From a bacterium (GTDB taxonomy: Bacteria; SZUA-182; DTGQ01): DNA of 64,000 nt. The position numbers were made by a program, and so were the translations under genes. Below are positions 1-8,443 of the stretch, one piece after another. The stretch's first letter is position 1; every line of letters begins with the position of its first letter. The notes beneath the pieces are model-generated. The model was not told the origin of the DNA. It searched no databases and saw only the letters and a program-made list of their open reading frames with translations. The DNA is taken from positions 99,645 through 163,644 of the forward strand of contig JBFLZW010000010.1 in NCBI GenBank assembly GCA_040755755.1, given 5' to 3'.

Positions 1-1755
1 CATTAACCGGTTACCCAAAGTGTCCTTAAATGAACCCATCGCCTTGACAACCGCTCTTACCGGCCCATTTTCTTCAATCACGGCTCCTGAATCAGCGTCA
101 TTTTTTGAATCATAGGTTTCATTCATCTTTAATGTATGAGTTGTGCCATCCAATAAGGTGTAAGTCCTGTTTTCATAACCTACCATAGACAAGCCTCCTG
201 AATTATTGGGAAGGACAAGTCTTTTACCATTAACCACAACCTCGTCAAACAGGTTAAAATTTCGTTTCTTTAACCTGAATTGGGCCGGGCCGGTATCTAT
301 GATAATATAATCACCATTATCAGCGGCCAGGGCAGAGCCACCGGAATTGCCCGTTCCTTCAACCAGGTTGATAACTGCCAAATAGTCTTTTGGAACACTT
401 ATCTGGGTATCTACGAGCACCCATTTGAGGTTGCCATTTGGCCAATAGGCCAGAGGTCTGAACTGCTGGATGTTTGCACCACGCAACCCAAGTTGAGCAA
501 TGTCAGTAATTCCTGAATCCTCTGCCAGAGGAATTCCTACGGTCAGGGGTTCATTAATTCTGTCCATTCCCGGCATAGTACGTATTTTACCTGTCCGGGC
601 ACAGTAATCGCTGTCTTGAGTCAAGGCTTCATGAACAGTAATTGGAACATGCAAACCAGCAACCGGAGGATCACCGGGATCCTCATGACCCCCTGGATCA
701 CCCGGATTGCCGGGATCATCAGGGTTATTGGCGATGGTAAATGCCGTGGTCAGTCTGGTATAATTCCAGTTCTTATCATAGGAATAGGTATCCAGGTAGT
801 ACCGGCCATTTTCATATCGGGTTGTATCAATAAATAAGCTGTAAGAGGGGGTCCTGGCTATCTTTATCGACTTTGAAGTTTCTCCTTCTTTTGACCAGTA
901 AAATTCTACCCTTTCAATGCCTGATTCATCGTGAGTTATTGCTTCTATGTTCAAATTTCCACTTTTTGTATCACCACTTTCTACACCAAAGATGTCCAGG
1001 CTGGGAGGGTCTGATTCGATGGTCCCAAGAATTTTGCCGGCACCGAGATCCATGGCTTTATATCCAACCGCATCGAAATAGGTACTGTGAGCCGAATCCC
1101 TCATGATTGAATTTTCGGATGGACGAAAAAGACCCGCTTCACAATAACGGGCCCCTTCATAGGGAGGAGTGTCGATCAAATCAGACCATTTTTCATTGCT
1201 AGGTTGATCATGGATATTCAGGGTACGCTTACTCAGACCATCGCATTTCCAGGCAGTAGCCGGAGTATGGTATTCATCGTCCAGTTTTCCAATGACATGG
1301 CCAAGTTCGTGAGCAAGAACAACATAACTACTAGAGTATTTATAGAGATGCACCGATGATTGGCCATAGCTTTCCTGACCATCGTAATTGTGCAAAACGA
1401 TCAGGATATCACAGGGAGTCTGAGCGGCAAGAGAATTAATTTTTGCCTGATCAAGGTCCTGGCCCGATACCGGGGAATTGGCATCTATCATCCAGACATT
1501 AAACTTGGCATAGTTATTGACAAACCAATTAACGGTGAGTATTCTGCTAAGGTTTTCAGCTACCTTGGCTTCATATGTTTGCATCTCGTTTGACGTGAAC
1601 CCCGATCCTATGAACGTCAAGTCAATGTGGGTCGAAGGGTCACCATTGTCAACTATTTTTGTGACTCCCTGGTTATCATACAGGCAGGCAGAAATGGACA
1701 ACGCTGCAATCAGAAGACAAATCAAGAGAAGATAAGATTTTAGCTTGCTGGACAT
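1..1755 (-). CDS. M64-type zinc metallopeptidase lipoprotein, C-terminus beyond window
   Basis: The frame is open from an ATG at 1755 to the window edge (585 codons, no stop), so the gene is cut off at its 3' end. A GAGG ribosome-binding site precedes the ATG. The N-terminus is a hydrophobic signal ending in a lipobox (I-S-A-C), so an outer-membrane or surface lipoprotein is likely. At about residue 150 lies HELGHVIGKLDDEY, which fits the HExxH...DEY zinc site of the M64 (IgA peptidase) family. An Ig-like segment follows, then a Pro/Gly/Asp linker, then a domain with 'EPLTVGIPLAED' and 'AYWPNGNLKWVLVD' that resembles the N-terminal RIFT-barrel region of PcRGLX/YetA-like proteins. The peptidase call rests on the motif; the barrel call is from memory of the family and is weaker. 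The substrate is unknown. Confidence 0.75.
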   Translation of the reverse strand, partial: MSSKLKSYLLLICLLIAALSISACLYDNQGVTKIVDNGDPSTHIDLTFIGSGFTSNEMQTYEAKVAENLSRILTVNWFVNNYAKFNVWMIDANSPVSGQDLDQAKINSLAAQTPCDILIVLHNYDGQESYGQSSVHLYKYSSSYVVLAHELGHVIGKLDDEYHTPATAWKCDGLSKRTLNIHDQPSNEKWSDLIDTPPYEGARYCEAGLFRPSENSIMRDSAHSTYFDAVGYKAMDLGAGKILGTIESDPPSLDIFGVESGDTKSGNLNIEAITHDESGIERVEFYWSKEGETSKSIKIARTPSYSLFIDTTRYENGRYYLDTYSYDKNWNYTRLTTAFTIANNPDDPGNPGDPGGHEDPGDPPVAGLHVPITVHEALTQDSDYCARTGKIRTMPGMDRINEPLTVGIPLAEDSGITDIAQLGLRGANIQQFRPLAYWPNGNLKWVLVDTQISVPKDYLAVINLVEGTGNSGGSALAADNGDYIIIDTGPAQFRLKKRNFNLFDEVVVNGKRLVLPNNSGGLSMVGYENRTYTLLDGTTHTLKMNETYDSKNDADSGAVIEENGPVRAVVKAMGSFKDTLGNRLM

Positions 1756-2104
1756 AATGTTTTCCTCACCCGGGGCTTCCTGAACCCTGTTCTCCCCCAA
1801 CCCAGTGTTAATAAAATACTCCAAGTTGATAAAAACTCTCCTCTGCTGTTTATGAGAGATCTTTATACCCACATCGCAGAACTCAGGACAGAAATTGTTA
1901 TTACATAGTTTACTTATTTTTTCAGTAGATTTCCAGTGGCAAGATATTTTTATCGTTTTCAGTTAACCTTATAGATATTCATTTCGTTATTTACAATACC
2001 TATAAATATAGTATAGACAGGCTCAGAAATCAAGTTAAAAATAATTATATTTATTTATATATGATCATTATTTACTTAACTGATCCTGTATCAGTAAGTA
2101 TCTT
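1756..2104. other. AT-rich intergenic region, no gene seen
   Basis: 349 bp between the flippase stop and the lipoprotein start, both genes on the minus strand. It is strongly AT-rich, particularly 1900-2090. No coding frame of convincing quality, no clear hairpin terminator and no RNA gene were seen. It probably holds the flippase operon's end and the protease promoter. Confidence 0.6.
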
Positions 2105-3577
2105 CTAGTCAGAACAATCTGCCAGTGGTGTTTTGGCCCTCACCTTGCCGATGATGTTTTTCACATCATCGAGGATGTCTCTTGAAAAAATAGATATATA
2201 CAATACGTAGAAAGCTGCACCGATCAGGATGTAGGTGGACATGCTGAGAATGGATACAGTATCTTTGAAGAGGGCAGTTTTTATCAGGGTGATGAAGATA
2301 AACATCAGGAGTGACCCGATCAGGGGCATGCTGACTACCTTAAAAAACCTGCTGAATGAGACGTCAACCTCTTTCAACACATGGTAGAGAAGGTAGCTGA
2401 ATTCCAGCGGGTAGATAATCAGCCAGGAGAGGGCAACAGCGAGCAGGCCATACTGAATGGTAGCAAGGAAAGCCAGAGGCAACAGGGTGGCGCACAGCAG
2501 TGAATAGGTGAATAACTGCCTGGTTTTTCCAACGGATTTAAGAACAGTAAGTAACACACCGGTGTATGAGTAGGCGATCCCTAAAAGGCAGAATACTCTG
2601 AAAACAGGGAGACTGGGAAGCCATTTTGGCGTCATGACAATGACAAAAATTTCTTCGGAAATGGCAGACATACCCAGCAGGATAGGAAGGGAAAAGATTG
2701 AAATAAAATAGGTGAGCTTTAAGAAGTAATGCTGTAGATCTTCTCTGCTATCCTGAACTTTTGTGAATACCGGGTAGGTGACCTTATTAACTATTACAAT
2801 GACCTTATCGATAGCTATTCTGGAGAAATCCATGGCCACTCCATAGTAACCCAGTGATTTCTCGCCAAGGAATTTGCCAATGATAATCGAATCGCTTTTT
2901 TGACAGACGTAATTCAGCAGGTGGTGGCCGGTTATGGGGATTCCGAATCTTAGGAGGTTATAGATCCTCGAAAAACTGAAATAAAGCTGCGGCTTCCAGC
3001 GGGAATAGTAGAGGATGATAATGCAGGAAGCAAAGTTTTGCAGCAGCGTGCACATAACGAGGCTCCAGACACCATATCCCATGAATGCCATCACCAGACT
3101 GACTGCATTGCTGAAAACAACCGATATAAACTCCGCAAGCGATATTTTTTTGAATTCAAGATTTCTTGCCAGCAGGCTATTCGGTATTCCCTTTACGGCC
3201 ATGAGGAAGGTTACAATACTTAAGGCCCGAATTATATGGATAAGCTCCTGATTGCCGAAAAACAGGGCGATGATTTTGGCAAGGAACCAGGTGGCGAAAC
3301 ACAGGCACAATCCGAAGGTCAATGAAAACCAGAATGCGCAGTTGATATCCTCGATGGTCAGATTTTTTTTCTGGATCACGGTTTCGCCCATGCACAGATC
3401 GTATACGATAACGATGACCGCTTCGTATACCAGGGCCATGTTCATCAATCCAAAATCGTTCGGGGAGAGCAACCGAAGCCAGGCCAGGGTCACGAGCCAT
3501 GAAAACAGTTGTCCAAAAAATTTGGCGGCTCCAATCCAGAATACACTTTTAACGGCCTTTTCGGCTAAATCCCGCAT
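2105..3577 (-). CDS. Wzx-like polysaccharide flippase
   Basis: A 490-residue polytopic membrane protein with about 12-14 hydrophobic segments and the arrangement of the MOP/Polysacc_synt superfamily, predicted to flip lipid-linked repeat units across the inner membrane. I chose the ATG at 3577 (protein beginning MRDLAEKAVKSVFW): it leaves a 13-bp overlap with the upstream amidotransferase gene, similar to other junctions in this operon. A TTG at 3643 would extend it by 22 residues but overlaps the neighbour by 79 bp. It is the last gene of the exopolysaccharide operon. The family is clear; the exact substrate is not. Confidence 0.85.
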   Translation of the reverse strand: MRDLAEKAVKSVFWIGAAKFFGQLFSWLVTLAWLRLLSPNDFGLMNMALVYEAVIVIVYDLCMGETVIQKKNLTIEDINCAFWFSLTFGLCLCFATWFLAKIIALFFGNQELIHIIRALSIVTFLMAVKGIPNSLLARNLEFKKISLAEFISVVFSNAVSLVMAFMGYGVWSLVMCTLLQNFASCIIILYYSRWKPQLYFSFSRIYNLLRFGIPITGHHLLNYVCQKSDSIIIGKFLGEKSLGYYGVAMDFSRIAIDKVIVIVNKVTYPVFTKVQDSREDLQHYFLKLTYFISIFSLPILLGMSAISEEIFVIVMTPKWLPSLPVFRVFCLLGIAYSYTGVLLTVLKSVGKTRQLFTYSLLCATLLPLAFLATIQYGLLAVALSWLIIYPLEFSYLLYHVLKEVDVSFSRFFKVVSMPLIGSLLMFIFITLIKTALFKDTVSILSMSTYILIGAAFYVLYISIFSRDILDDVKNIIGKVRAKTPLADCSD

Positions 3578-5505
3578 GTCAGAATTTCGAGCTCCCCGGA
3601 AAAATTTACGCTTGGTTGAGTGTCTATAAATATCCTGTGCCAAAGCTCCAGAGTGATGAGCGATATAATCGCTGCCTCCGAACCCGATGCGTAATCGGTA
3701 CGGCCTGACACAAAGTCTTCAACCATTTTGGTTATAAATTTCCTGCTGAAATAGCCACGGTTTAAGGTTCGGGAATCCAGGAGTATATCCCTCACATAAT
3801 GAGGTATCTTCCTGATAAGCCATTCCTGAATTGGCATGGCAAATCCCTGTTTCTTCTTTTTCAGAGTATATTCCGGAAGCAGGGGCCGCAAAGCTTCCTT
3901 CATGAGGTATTTTCCAGCGCTGCCCCTGATCTTTAAATCCGTTGGGATGGTAAGGATAAACTCTACCAGTTCGAGATCATGAAAGGGACTTATGGCATTG
4001 AGGCCATGAGCCATGGTCATCCGTTCCACCTTGACCATGAGATCATCCGGAGCATAGGAAATCATGTCGAAGTAAAGAATTTTATTCAAAAGGTCCTGAT
4101 CCGAAACATGCTCATAGATAGAGCGGGCTATGGAAAGGGGATTGTTTTGGGCATTGATCTTCAGCATGTCAGCGCTGTAGAGACATTGTTTGAGCAGCTC
4201 CGGGATCGGCATATCCAGGATTACCCGCTGTTCCTCGATCGGATGGGTCTGCCGGTAAACCATTCTCTTGGTCCTGTCCAGCAATGAGTTGCTGCCCGCG
4301 GACAAGGTCATGCCTGTCAGCATCCGGTTTACGCTTTTGCATTTGAGAAGCCGGAACGGCAGGCAGTCATGCTGTAAGCTGCGGAGGGCTTTAAAATGGT
4401 GACCCGATCCGCCAAGAAGCTGGTCCGGAAAGTCGCCGGTTAAAACATCGCTTCCCTGTTCCCTGGCAAGTTGAGCGGCAAAATAGGATGGGATAGCCGA
4501 GGTATCGGCAAAAGGTGCATCGTGGTGATAGACTAACTTTTCCAGCAGTGAATGAAAGTTATCATCAAAATCAACCAGAATTGTATAGTGGTCAAGGCCG
4601 AAATAGTCAGCGACCACTTTGGCGTCATTTATTTCATTATACCGTTCTTCCTTGAATCCTGCGGTAAATACCTTGAACGGCTGCCTCCCTTTGAGCTCAT
4701 ACATGACAGCGGCAACTGCACTCGTATCGAGTCCGCCACTCAGGAAAGCTCCGGCATCCGGGTATTTCCTCAAGCGTCTTGATACTGCATTTTTGAAGGT
4801 CTCAAGGAATTTTTCCCGATAATGGTTTTCCGGTGTATCCTGGCCATTCAACCGGTATTTGATTTCCCAGTATGATTTTTCACTGATATTTCCATCTTTG
4901 CAGACGAGTATATGCCCCGGTTTCACCTGGTAGATTGATTCAAATAACGTGTCCGGGTTTGGAACATATCCATAGGAGAGAAAATTATTCAGACTCCGTA
5001 AACTGACTGATTTTTCAAAGTCCTCACAGGTAAGAATTGCCTTGATTTCTGAAGCGAATATCATGGCATTTTTCAATCTGGAATAAAAAAGAGGCTTATA
5101 ACCCAACCGATCCCTGATGAGTAATAATTGAGGTATACTCTCATCCCAGACGGCAATGGCGTATGAGCCGTCGATTTTCTCTCCAAAATTAACTCCGTAT
5201 TTGCTGTAGAGCTGGAGGATAAGATCAGCGTTCGAAAGAGAACCAGGATCGAAGCTCTGGTCGCGTACGCTGAAGATATCACCATCTATCACCGCCAACA
5301 GCCTCTTCGAATTGTCATAAACATACTCTTTGAGATATCCATGCGGTTGGTGAGACCTGACGCCAAAAGCCCCCCAGCCTTTCAAAGACTGCACCTTGCA
5401 GTCTGCTCCCCGGTGTTGCATCGCAGCAACCATCCGGGAAAGTAACTCCTCCCCTGTACCTGGTGCCTCAGCGGACCAATAGGTAATGCCGGCTATTCCA
5501 CCCAT
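3565..5505 (-). CDS. Asparagine-synthase-like amidotransferase with degenerate glutaminase site
   Basis: 646 residues with an N-terminal class II glutaminase-like domain (about 1-200) and a C-terminal asparagine-synthetase/PP-loop domain (AFLSGGLDTSA near residue 255). Proteins of this class normally start M-C-G-I, with Cys2 as the glutaminase nucleophile. Here the start reads MGGIAGI (codon 2 is GGT), and the usual FNGEIYN strand reads IDGDIFS. The second-domain SGDGGDE-type motif is also altered (LTGDFPDQLLGG). The protein therefore probably does not hydrolyse glutamine; it may use free ammonia, rely on a partner, or make a different acyl-adenylate product. It overlaps the ATP-grasp gene by 13 bp. 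Its role is presumably in modifying sugars of the exported polysaccharide; the reaction is unknown. Confidence 0.82.
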   Translation of the reverse strand: MGGIAGITYWSAEAPGTGEELLSRMVAAMQHRGADCKVQSLKGWGAFGVRSHQPHGYLKEYVYDNSKRLLAVIDGDIFSVRDQSFDPGSLSNADLILQLYSKYGVNFGEKIDGSYAIAVWDESIPQLLLIRDRLGYKPLFYSRLKNAMIFASEIKAILTCEDFEKSVSLRSLNNFLSYGYVPNPDTLFESIYQVKPGHILVCKDGNISEKSYWEIKYRLNGQDTPENHYREKFLETFKNAVSRRLRKYPDAGAFLSGGLDTSAVAAVMYELKGRQPFKVFTAGFKEERYNEINDAKVVADYFGLDHYTILVDFDDNFHSLLEKLVYHHDAPFADTSAIPSYFAAQLAREQGSDVLTGDFPDQLLGGSGHHFKALRSLQHDCLPFRLLKCKSVNRMLTGMTLSAGSNSLLDRTKRMVYRQTHPIEEQRVILDMPIPELLKQCLYSADMLKINAQNNPLSIARSIYEHVSDQDLLNKILYFDMISYAPDDLMVKVERMTMAHGLNAISPFHDLELVEFILTIPTDLKIRGSAGKYLMKEALRPLLPEYTLKKKKQGFAMPIQEWLIRKIPHYVRDILLDSRTLNRGYFSRKFITKMVEDFVSGRTDYASGSEAAIISLITLELWHRIFIDTQPSVNFSGELEILTCGI

Positions 5506-6755
5506 GAGGATATCCTTTGTGTTACTTGTTTTGACATATCAGTGATCATCAGGGCAAGGGAAATAAGGAATGGCAGGGGATCCTTTCTATCCCAGACCGC
5601 GTAATTGATGTTCCCGCCCAATTTATGAAGTATATCCCCCGGTTTTTTTCTCCGGGTGAACAATTCGCTGGTGAAATGCTTGATAAAGCCATCTTCGGCA
5701 ATCCAGGTAGCTGGCTGATATTTTGAGGAGGAGGATGGAGGCCTGCCTTTGCCAGTGAGGTCAGAGTAGGCGACCAGAGGGAGGTTGATGCCAAAGCTTC
5801 CACTCAGCCGGTGCTGGTCCCAGAACCGGGGATTTATTTCAATCAGGTAATAGATTCCGGTGGCAGGGTCCCTTTTGTACTCAATTTCCGATGTGCCGGT
5901 AAATCCGATAAATTTTAACAGGCGTTTGCTGCATTCAGTGATTTCATTATTAACAGCGCTTTGAACAACAATCCCGGTACCGAACCTCTCCGGTCTCTGG
6001 ATTCTCTTTCGGGTATTGAAAGAAACCAGAACATGAGAATGCCGGTCACAATAGGAACAAAAGGTATAAATATCGTCATCCGCACCCTCGATATATTCCT
6101 GCAGCAATACCGTAGGATTGATGTGCTTGAATCTATTGTATTCCCGCCAAAGAGTTTTCTCGGATGGGCAATAAATCGCTTTCCTTTTTACAATCTTCCA
6201 AATTCTGTCTTTTCTCCAGTCAGCCGCACGAAGAGGTTTTATGATAACCGGGTAGTCAATTTGAGAGCTTATTGAACCTAATTCATCCTCTCTGCCAATT
6301 ACATATGTTTTCGGTGTAGTGACATTGCACCTTTTGGCAGCTTCAAACAATTTCCACTTATCCATGACCGTATTCAGGGTGTTCTTTTCCGGCAGGGCAA
6401 TGATAAAATAGGGTTCGAGTTTTTCCCGGTACCTGTTGAGGAAAAGAATATCATGGTCTCTGGTGGGGAAGATGACCGGCTTTTGGGTTTCTCTTTGAGC
6501 AAGGGCTATCAGAAACTGAGAGAGCCTCTCCGGTTCGGCCTGAGAATCCGGAGAATGGAAAAAATTAACATATCTGCTATAATTACCGCATGCCCATCTT
6601 TTCGATCCTATTCCGAAAACCTTTATCCCTGTTTCGGCAAAAGATCTGGCGATGCCAAGTCCCGTATATGCTAAGTTGAGTATGAATACCGATGGAAATC
6701 CACGTGAATCGAGGTCAACTTCCGTATCAAAATCAATTTTTAATTTTGGATTCAA
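5493..6755 (-). CDS. ATP-grasp family carboxylate-amine ligase-like protein
   Basis: 420 residues. The N-terminus has a Rossmann-like stretch (LNLAYTGLGIARSFAETG), followed by an ATP-grasp fold with 'YPVIIKPLRAADWRKD', 'LLQEYIEGADDDIYTF' and the metal-binding segment 'YLIEINPRFWDQH'. Such enzymes join a carboxylate to an amine through an acyl phosphate. The start is a TTG at 6755 with GAGG about 10 bases upstream; no nearer ATG fits without losing the conserved N-terminus. It overlaps the upstream GNAT gene by 23 bp and the downstream amidotransferase by 13 bp. In this context it may attach an amino acid or similar group to a sugar acid of the polysaccharide, which is inference. Confidence 0.78.
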   Translation of the reverse strand: MNPKLKIDFDTEVDLDSRGFPSVFILNLAYTGLGIARSFAETGIKVFGIGSKRWACGNYSRYVNFFHSPDSQAEPERLSQFLIALAQRETQKPVIFPTRDHDILFLNRYREKLEPYFIIALPEKNTLNTVMDKWKLFEAAKRCNVTTPKTYVIGREDELGSISSQIDYPVIIKPLRAADWRKDRIWKIVKRKAIYCPSEKTLWREYNRFKHINPTVLLQEYIEGADDDIYTFCSYCDRHSHVLVSFNTRKRIQRPERFGTGIVVQSAVNNEITECSKRLLKFIGFTGTSEIEYKRDPATGIYYLIEINPRFWDQHRLSGSFGINLPLVAYSDLTGKGRPPSSSSKYQPATWIAEDGFIKHFTSELFTRRKKPGDILHKLGGNINYAVWDRKDPLPFLISLALMITDMSKQVTQRISSWVE

Positions 6756-7944
6756 TCTCGTGCTTTCCTCTTCTTATGAGGTTGTAACAACCGGTTAACA
6801 ATCTGTACATATTCTCTTGCGTGGAGCGTCTGGATATCCGTATTTCCAGTAAATCCCGTGAATAGTTCTCCCACATTTCCTTATAACCGGCACCCTGGCC
6901 TCCTATCTTGAGAAAATCATACTCCTTATAGCCTTCATGAATCGCCTCCTCTATGCAGTAGCTGTGCAGCAGCAATCCAAGCCGTACATGGGTATTTTCG
7001 TGAGGAATAAGCCCAGCCTGGAAAAAATGAATTTTGTTGTCAAAGGCAAAATTATAATTAGCGGCCACGGGTCTGTTCTCTAAATGTAAAAAGCACAGCT
7101 TTAACCAGCCGTTATTGAATGCCAGAGGTATCAGTTTCTTATGGAATGCCTTCCATTTCCGGCTGAAAAAAGCTCCGGGCTGTCCCTTGCCCTGCCATCT
7201 GTGCTGATGCAAGGCTTCCAGATCATCGAATGCTTTCGAAAGCTCATGTTCATGCTGAACCACATGATAGGTTCCTGACAGTTTATTGAATTCTTTTCTC
7301 CCTCTGGTGATCTTGTAGCGGAGACTTCCCTGAATGGATTGAAGATATTCATCCCAGGTATCAGGGAGTTTAATCAAGATGCTCGGAGTGCGTTTGGTGA
7401 TTTGAAAATTTAACCCATTCTTTCGGGCAGCCTCATGGAGCAGGGTTGAAGCAGGAGACTCGGCGGAAACGTTTTCTAAAATTATTTCATCCCAGGCAGG
7501 GAGACCGGAAAGGCATTTCACCAGGCCATCGATAAAGTCTTTTTCTCTGCCTTCCCGAATGATCAAATCAAGATAATCGGAAACAACGTTTCTCTCACTG
7601 GTTCTGCCGGAACCGAGGAAACCTGCGGTTTTGTACGGTAATAACTTGAAATACCGGATATTTTCACGGTGTATCGAAAGAGGAGCTATCCCGATGATTT
7701 CCTCACCTTCAGATCCGAGAATAATAAACAGATATCTTTCATCACCATAGATTTCCCACCAGGTATACAGCCATTCCCAGGTCTGGGTTATGGCCCTGTT
7801 TGAGCTTCTCTGAACAAGTCTGTTCCAGACAGTGTGAAGGCTTTCAAATTCCTCGGAATTATCAATAATCCTGAAACTTAATCCGCGAGGCGAGGATAGT
7901 TCCGTATCCAGTATTCTGGATTTTATCAGAGCTGAGTTACTCAA
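6733..7944 (-). CDS. CelD/BcsL-family GNAT acetyltransferase
   Basis: 403 residues resembling the double-GNAT (Acetyltransf_6) proteins common in polysaccharide loci: an N-terminal 'ITQTWEWLYTWWEIYGDER' segment typical of the family and a C-terminal 'YNFAFDNKIHFFQAG...EYDFLKIGGQGAGYKEMW' acyl-CoA-binding half. Predicted cytoplasmic, transferring an acyl or aminoacyl group to a sugar or lipid-linked intermediate. The start is TTG at 7944, whose last two bases are shared with the TGA stop of the upstream rhodanese gene (TTGA). This arrangement points to translational coupling and supports both the start and the reading of the rhodanese through to 7941. Confidence 0.8.
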   Translation of the reverse strand: MSNSALIKSRILDTELSSPRGLSFRIIDNSEEFESLHTVWNRLVQRSSNRAITQTWEWLYTWWEIYGDERYLFIILGSEGEEIIGIAPLSIHRENIRYFKLLPYKTAGFLGSGRTSERNVVSDYLDLIIREGREKDFIDGLVKCLSGLPAWDEIILENVSAESPASTLLHEAARKNGLNFQITKRTPSILIKLPDTWDEYLQSIQGSLRYKITRGRKEFNKLSGTYHVVQHEHELSKAFDDLEALHQHRWQGKGQPGAFFSRKWKAFHKKLIPLAFNNGWLKLCFLHLENRPVAANYNFAFDNKIHFFQAGLIPHENTHVRLGLLLHSYCIEEAIHEGYKEYDFLKIGGQGAGYKEMWENYSRDLLEIRISRRSTQENMYRLLTGCYNLIRRGKHEIESKIKN

Positions 7945-8411
7945 TGTTTTCCAATGAGAATTTTTCCATTTCTTACGAGGACAAAACCTGCTTTCGGCAT
8001 CTCATCAAGCCCGCCTAAGATACACAGTGCATTTGTATATCCCTGCTCACGTAATAAGATCGCTGCACGAGCGCTCTGTGCCTCACCCGCTCACCTGCAG
8101 AAGAGTAAAATTGTCTGGTCTTTTGGATATGGGAGGTTAATTTTCTCCAGCGTCGATAAAGGAATGTTAACAGATCCAAGAATACGTCTGCTCTTGTAGT
8201 AATTTGCTCCATCAACTGAAATCAGGATGGCTTTGCCGGATTTATAGATTTCAAATGCCTCTTGAATGCCAATTCTTTTTGCACTTTGAGTTTCTTCTCG
8301 ATACTCGTTAACTATATCTTCATGTGAGGCATTCTCGGATGTCGCCCAAACCGGGTATGGAGGGCACAAGAGCAGGATACCAAGGGCAAGGACCGGAATA
8401 ATTTTCAGCAT
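7941..8411 (-). CDS. Periplasmic rhodanese-like protein, probable selenoprotein (in-frame TGA at 8091-8093)
   Basis: ATG at 8411 follows GAGG at ideal spacing. An N-terminal signal peptide (cleavage near ...PVWA) is followed by a rhodanese domain (SVDGANYYKSRRILGSVNIPL...). After 'ILLFCR' comes an in-frame TGA; the same frame then continues 'AGEAQSARAAILLREQGYTN', 'LGGLDEMPKAGFVLVRNG' and stops at 7941. The text on both sides of the TGA is one intact rhodanese domain. The TGA sits in C-R-U-A-G-E-A-Q-S-A-R, where many relatives have C-x-C-P-x-E-x-x-S-A-R (recalled, not searched), so it aligns with a conserved Cys. A candidate bacterial SECIS hairpin follows. The natural stop overlaps the next gene's start as TTGA. 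The alternative is a nonsense mutation. Substrate not known; the role in the exopolysaccharide operon is unclear. Confidence 0.68.
8057..8077 (-). promoter_or_regulatory. Candidate bacterial SECIS element
   Basis: Immediately downstream of the TGA at 8091-8093, the transcript can form a hairpin: AGA pairs with UCU, a G·A mismatch, then CGCU pairs with AGCG, closing a five-base loop CGUGC. The loop GU falls 23-24 nt after the UGA, within the usual distance for SelB-binding elements. The lower stem is short. A competing fold (GCAC with GUGC) exists, so the element is plausible rather than established. Confidence 0.45.
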
Positions 8412-8443
8412 AGTTACCTCTATAATTTCCACTGGTTATCATC

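Noticed and set aside
8015..8215. Alternative-frame ORF over the rhodanese 3' half
   Set aside because: The rhodanese domain is restored in the original frame across the TGA, so a frameshift to this reading is not needed.
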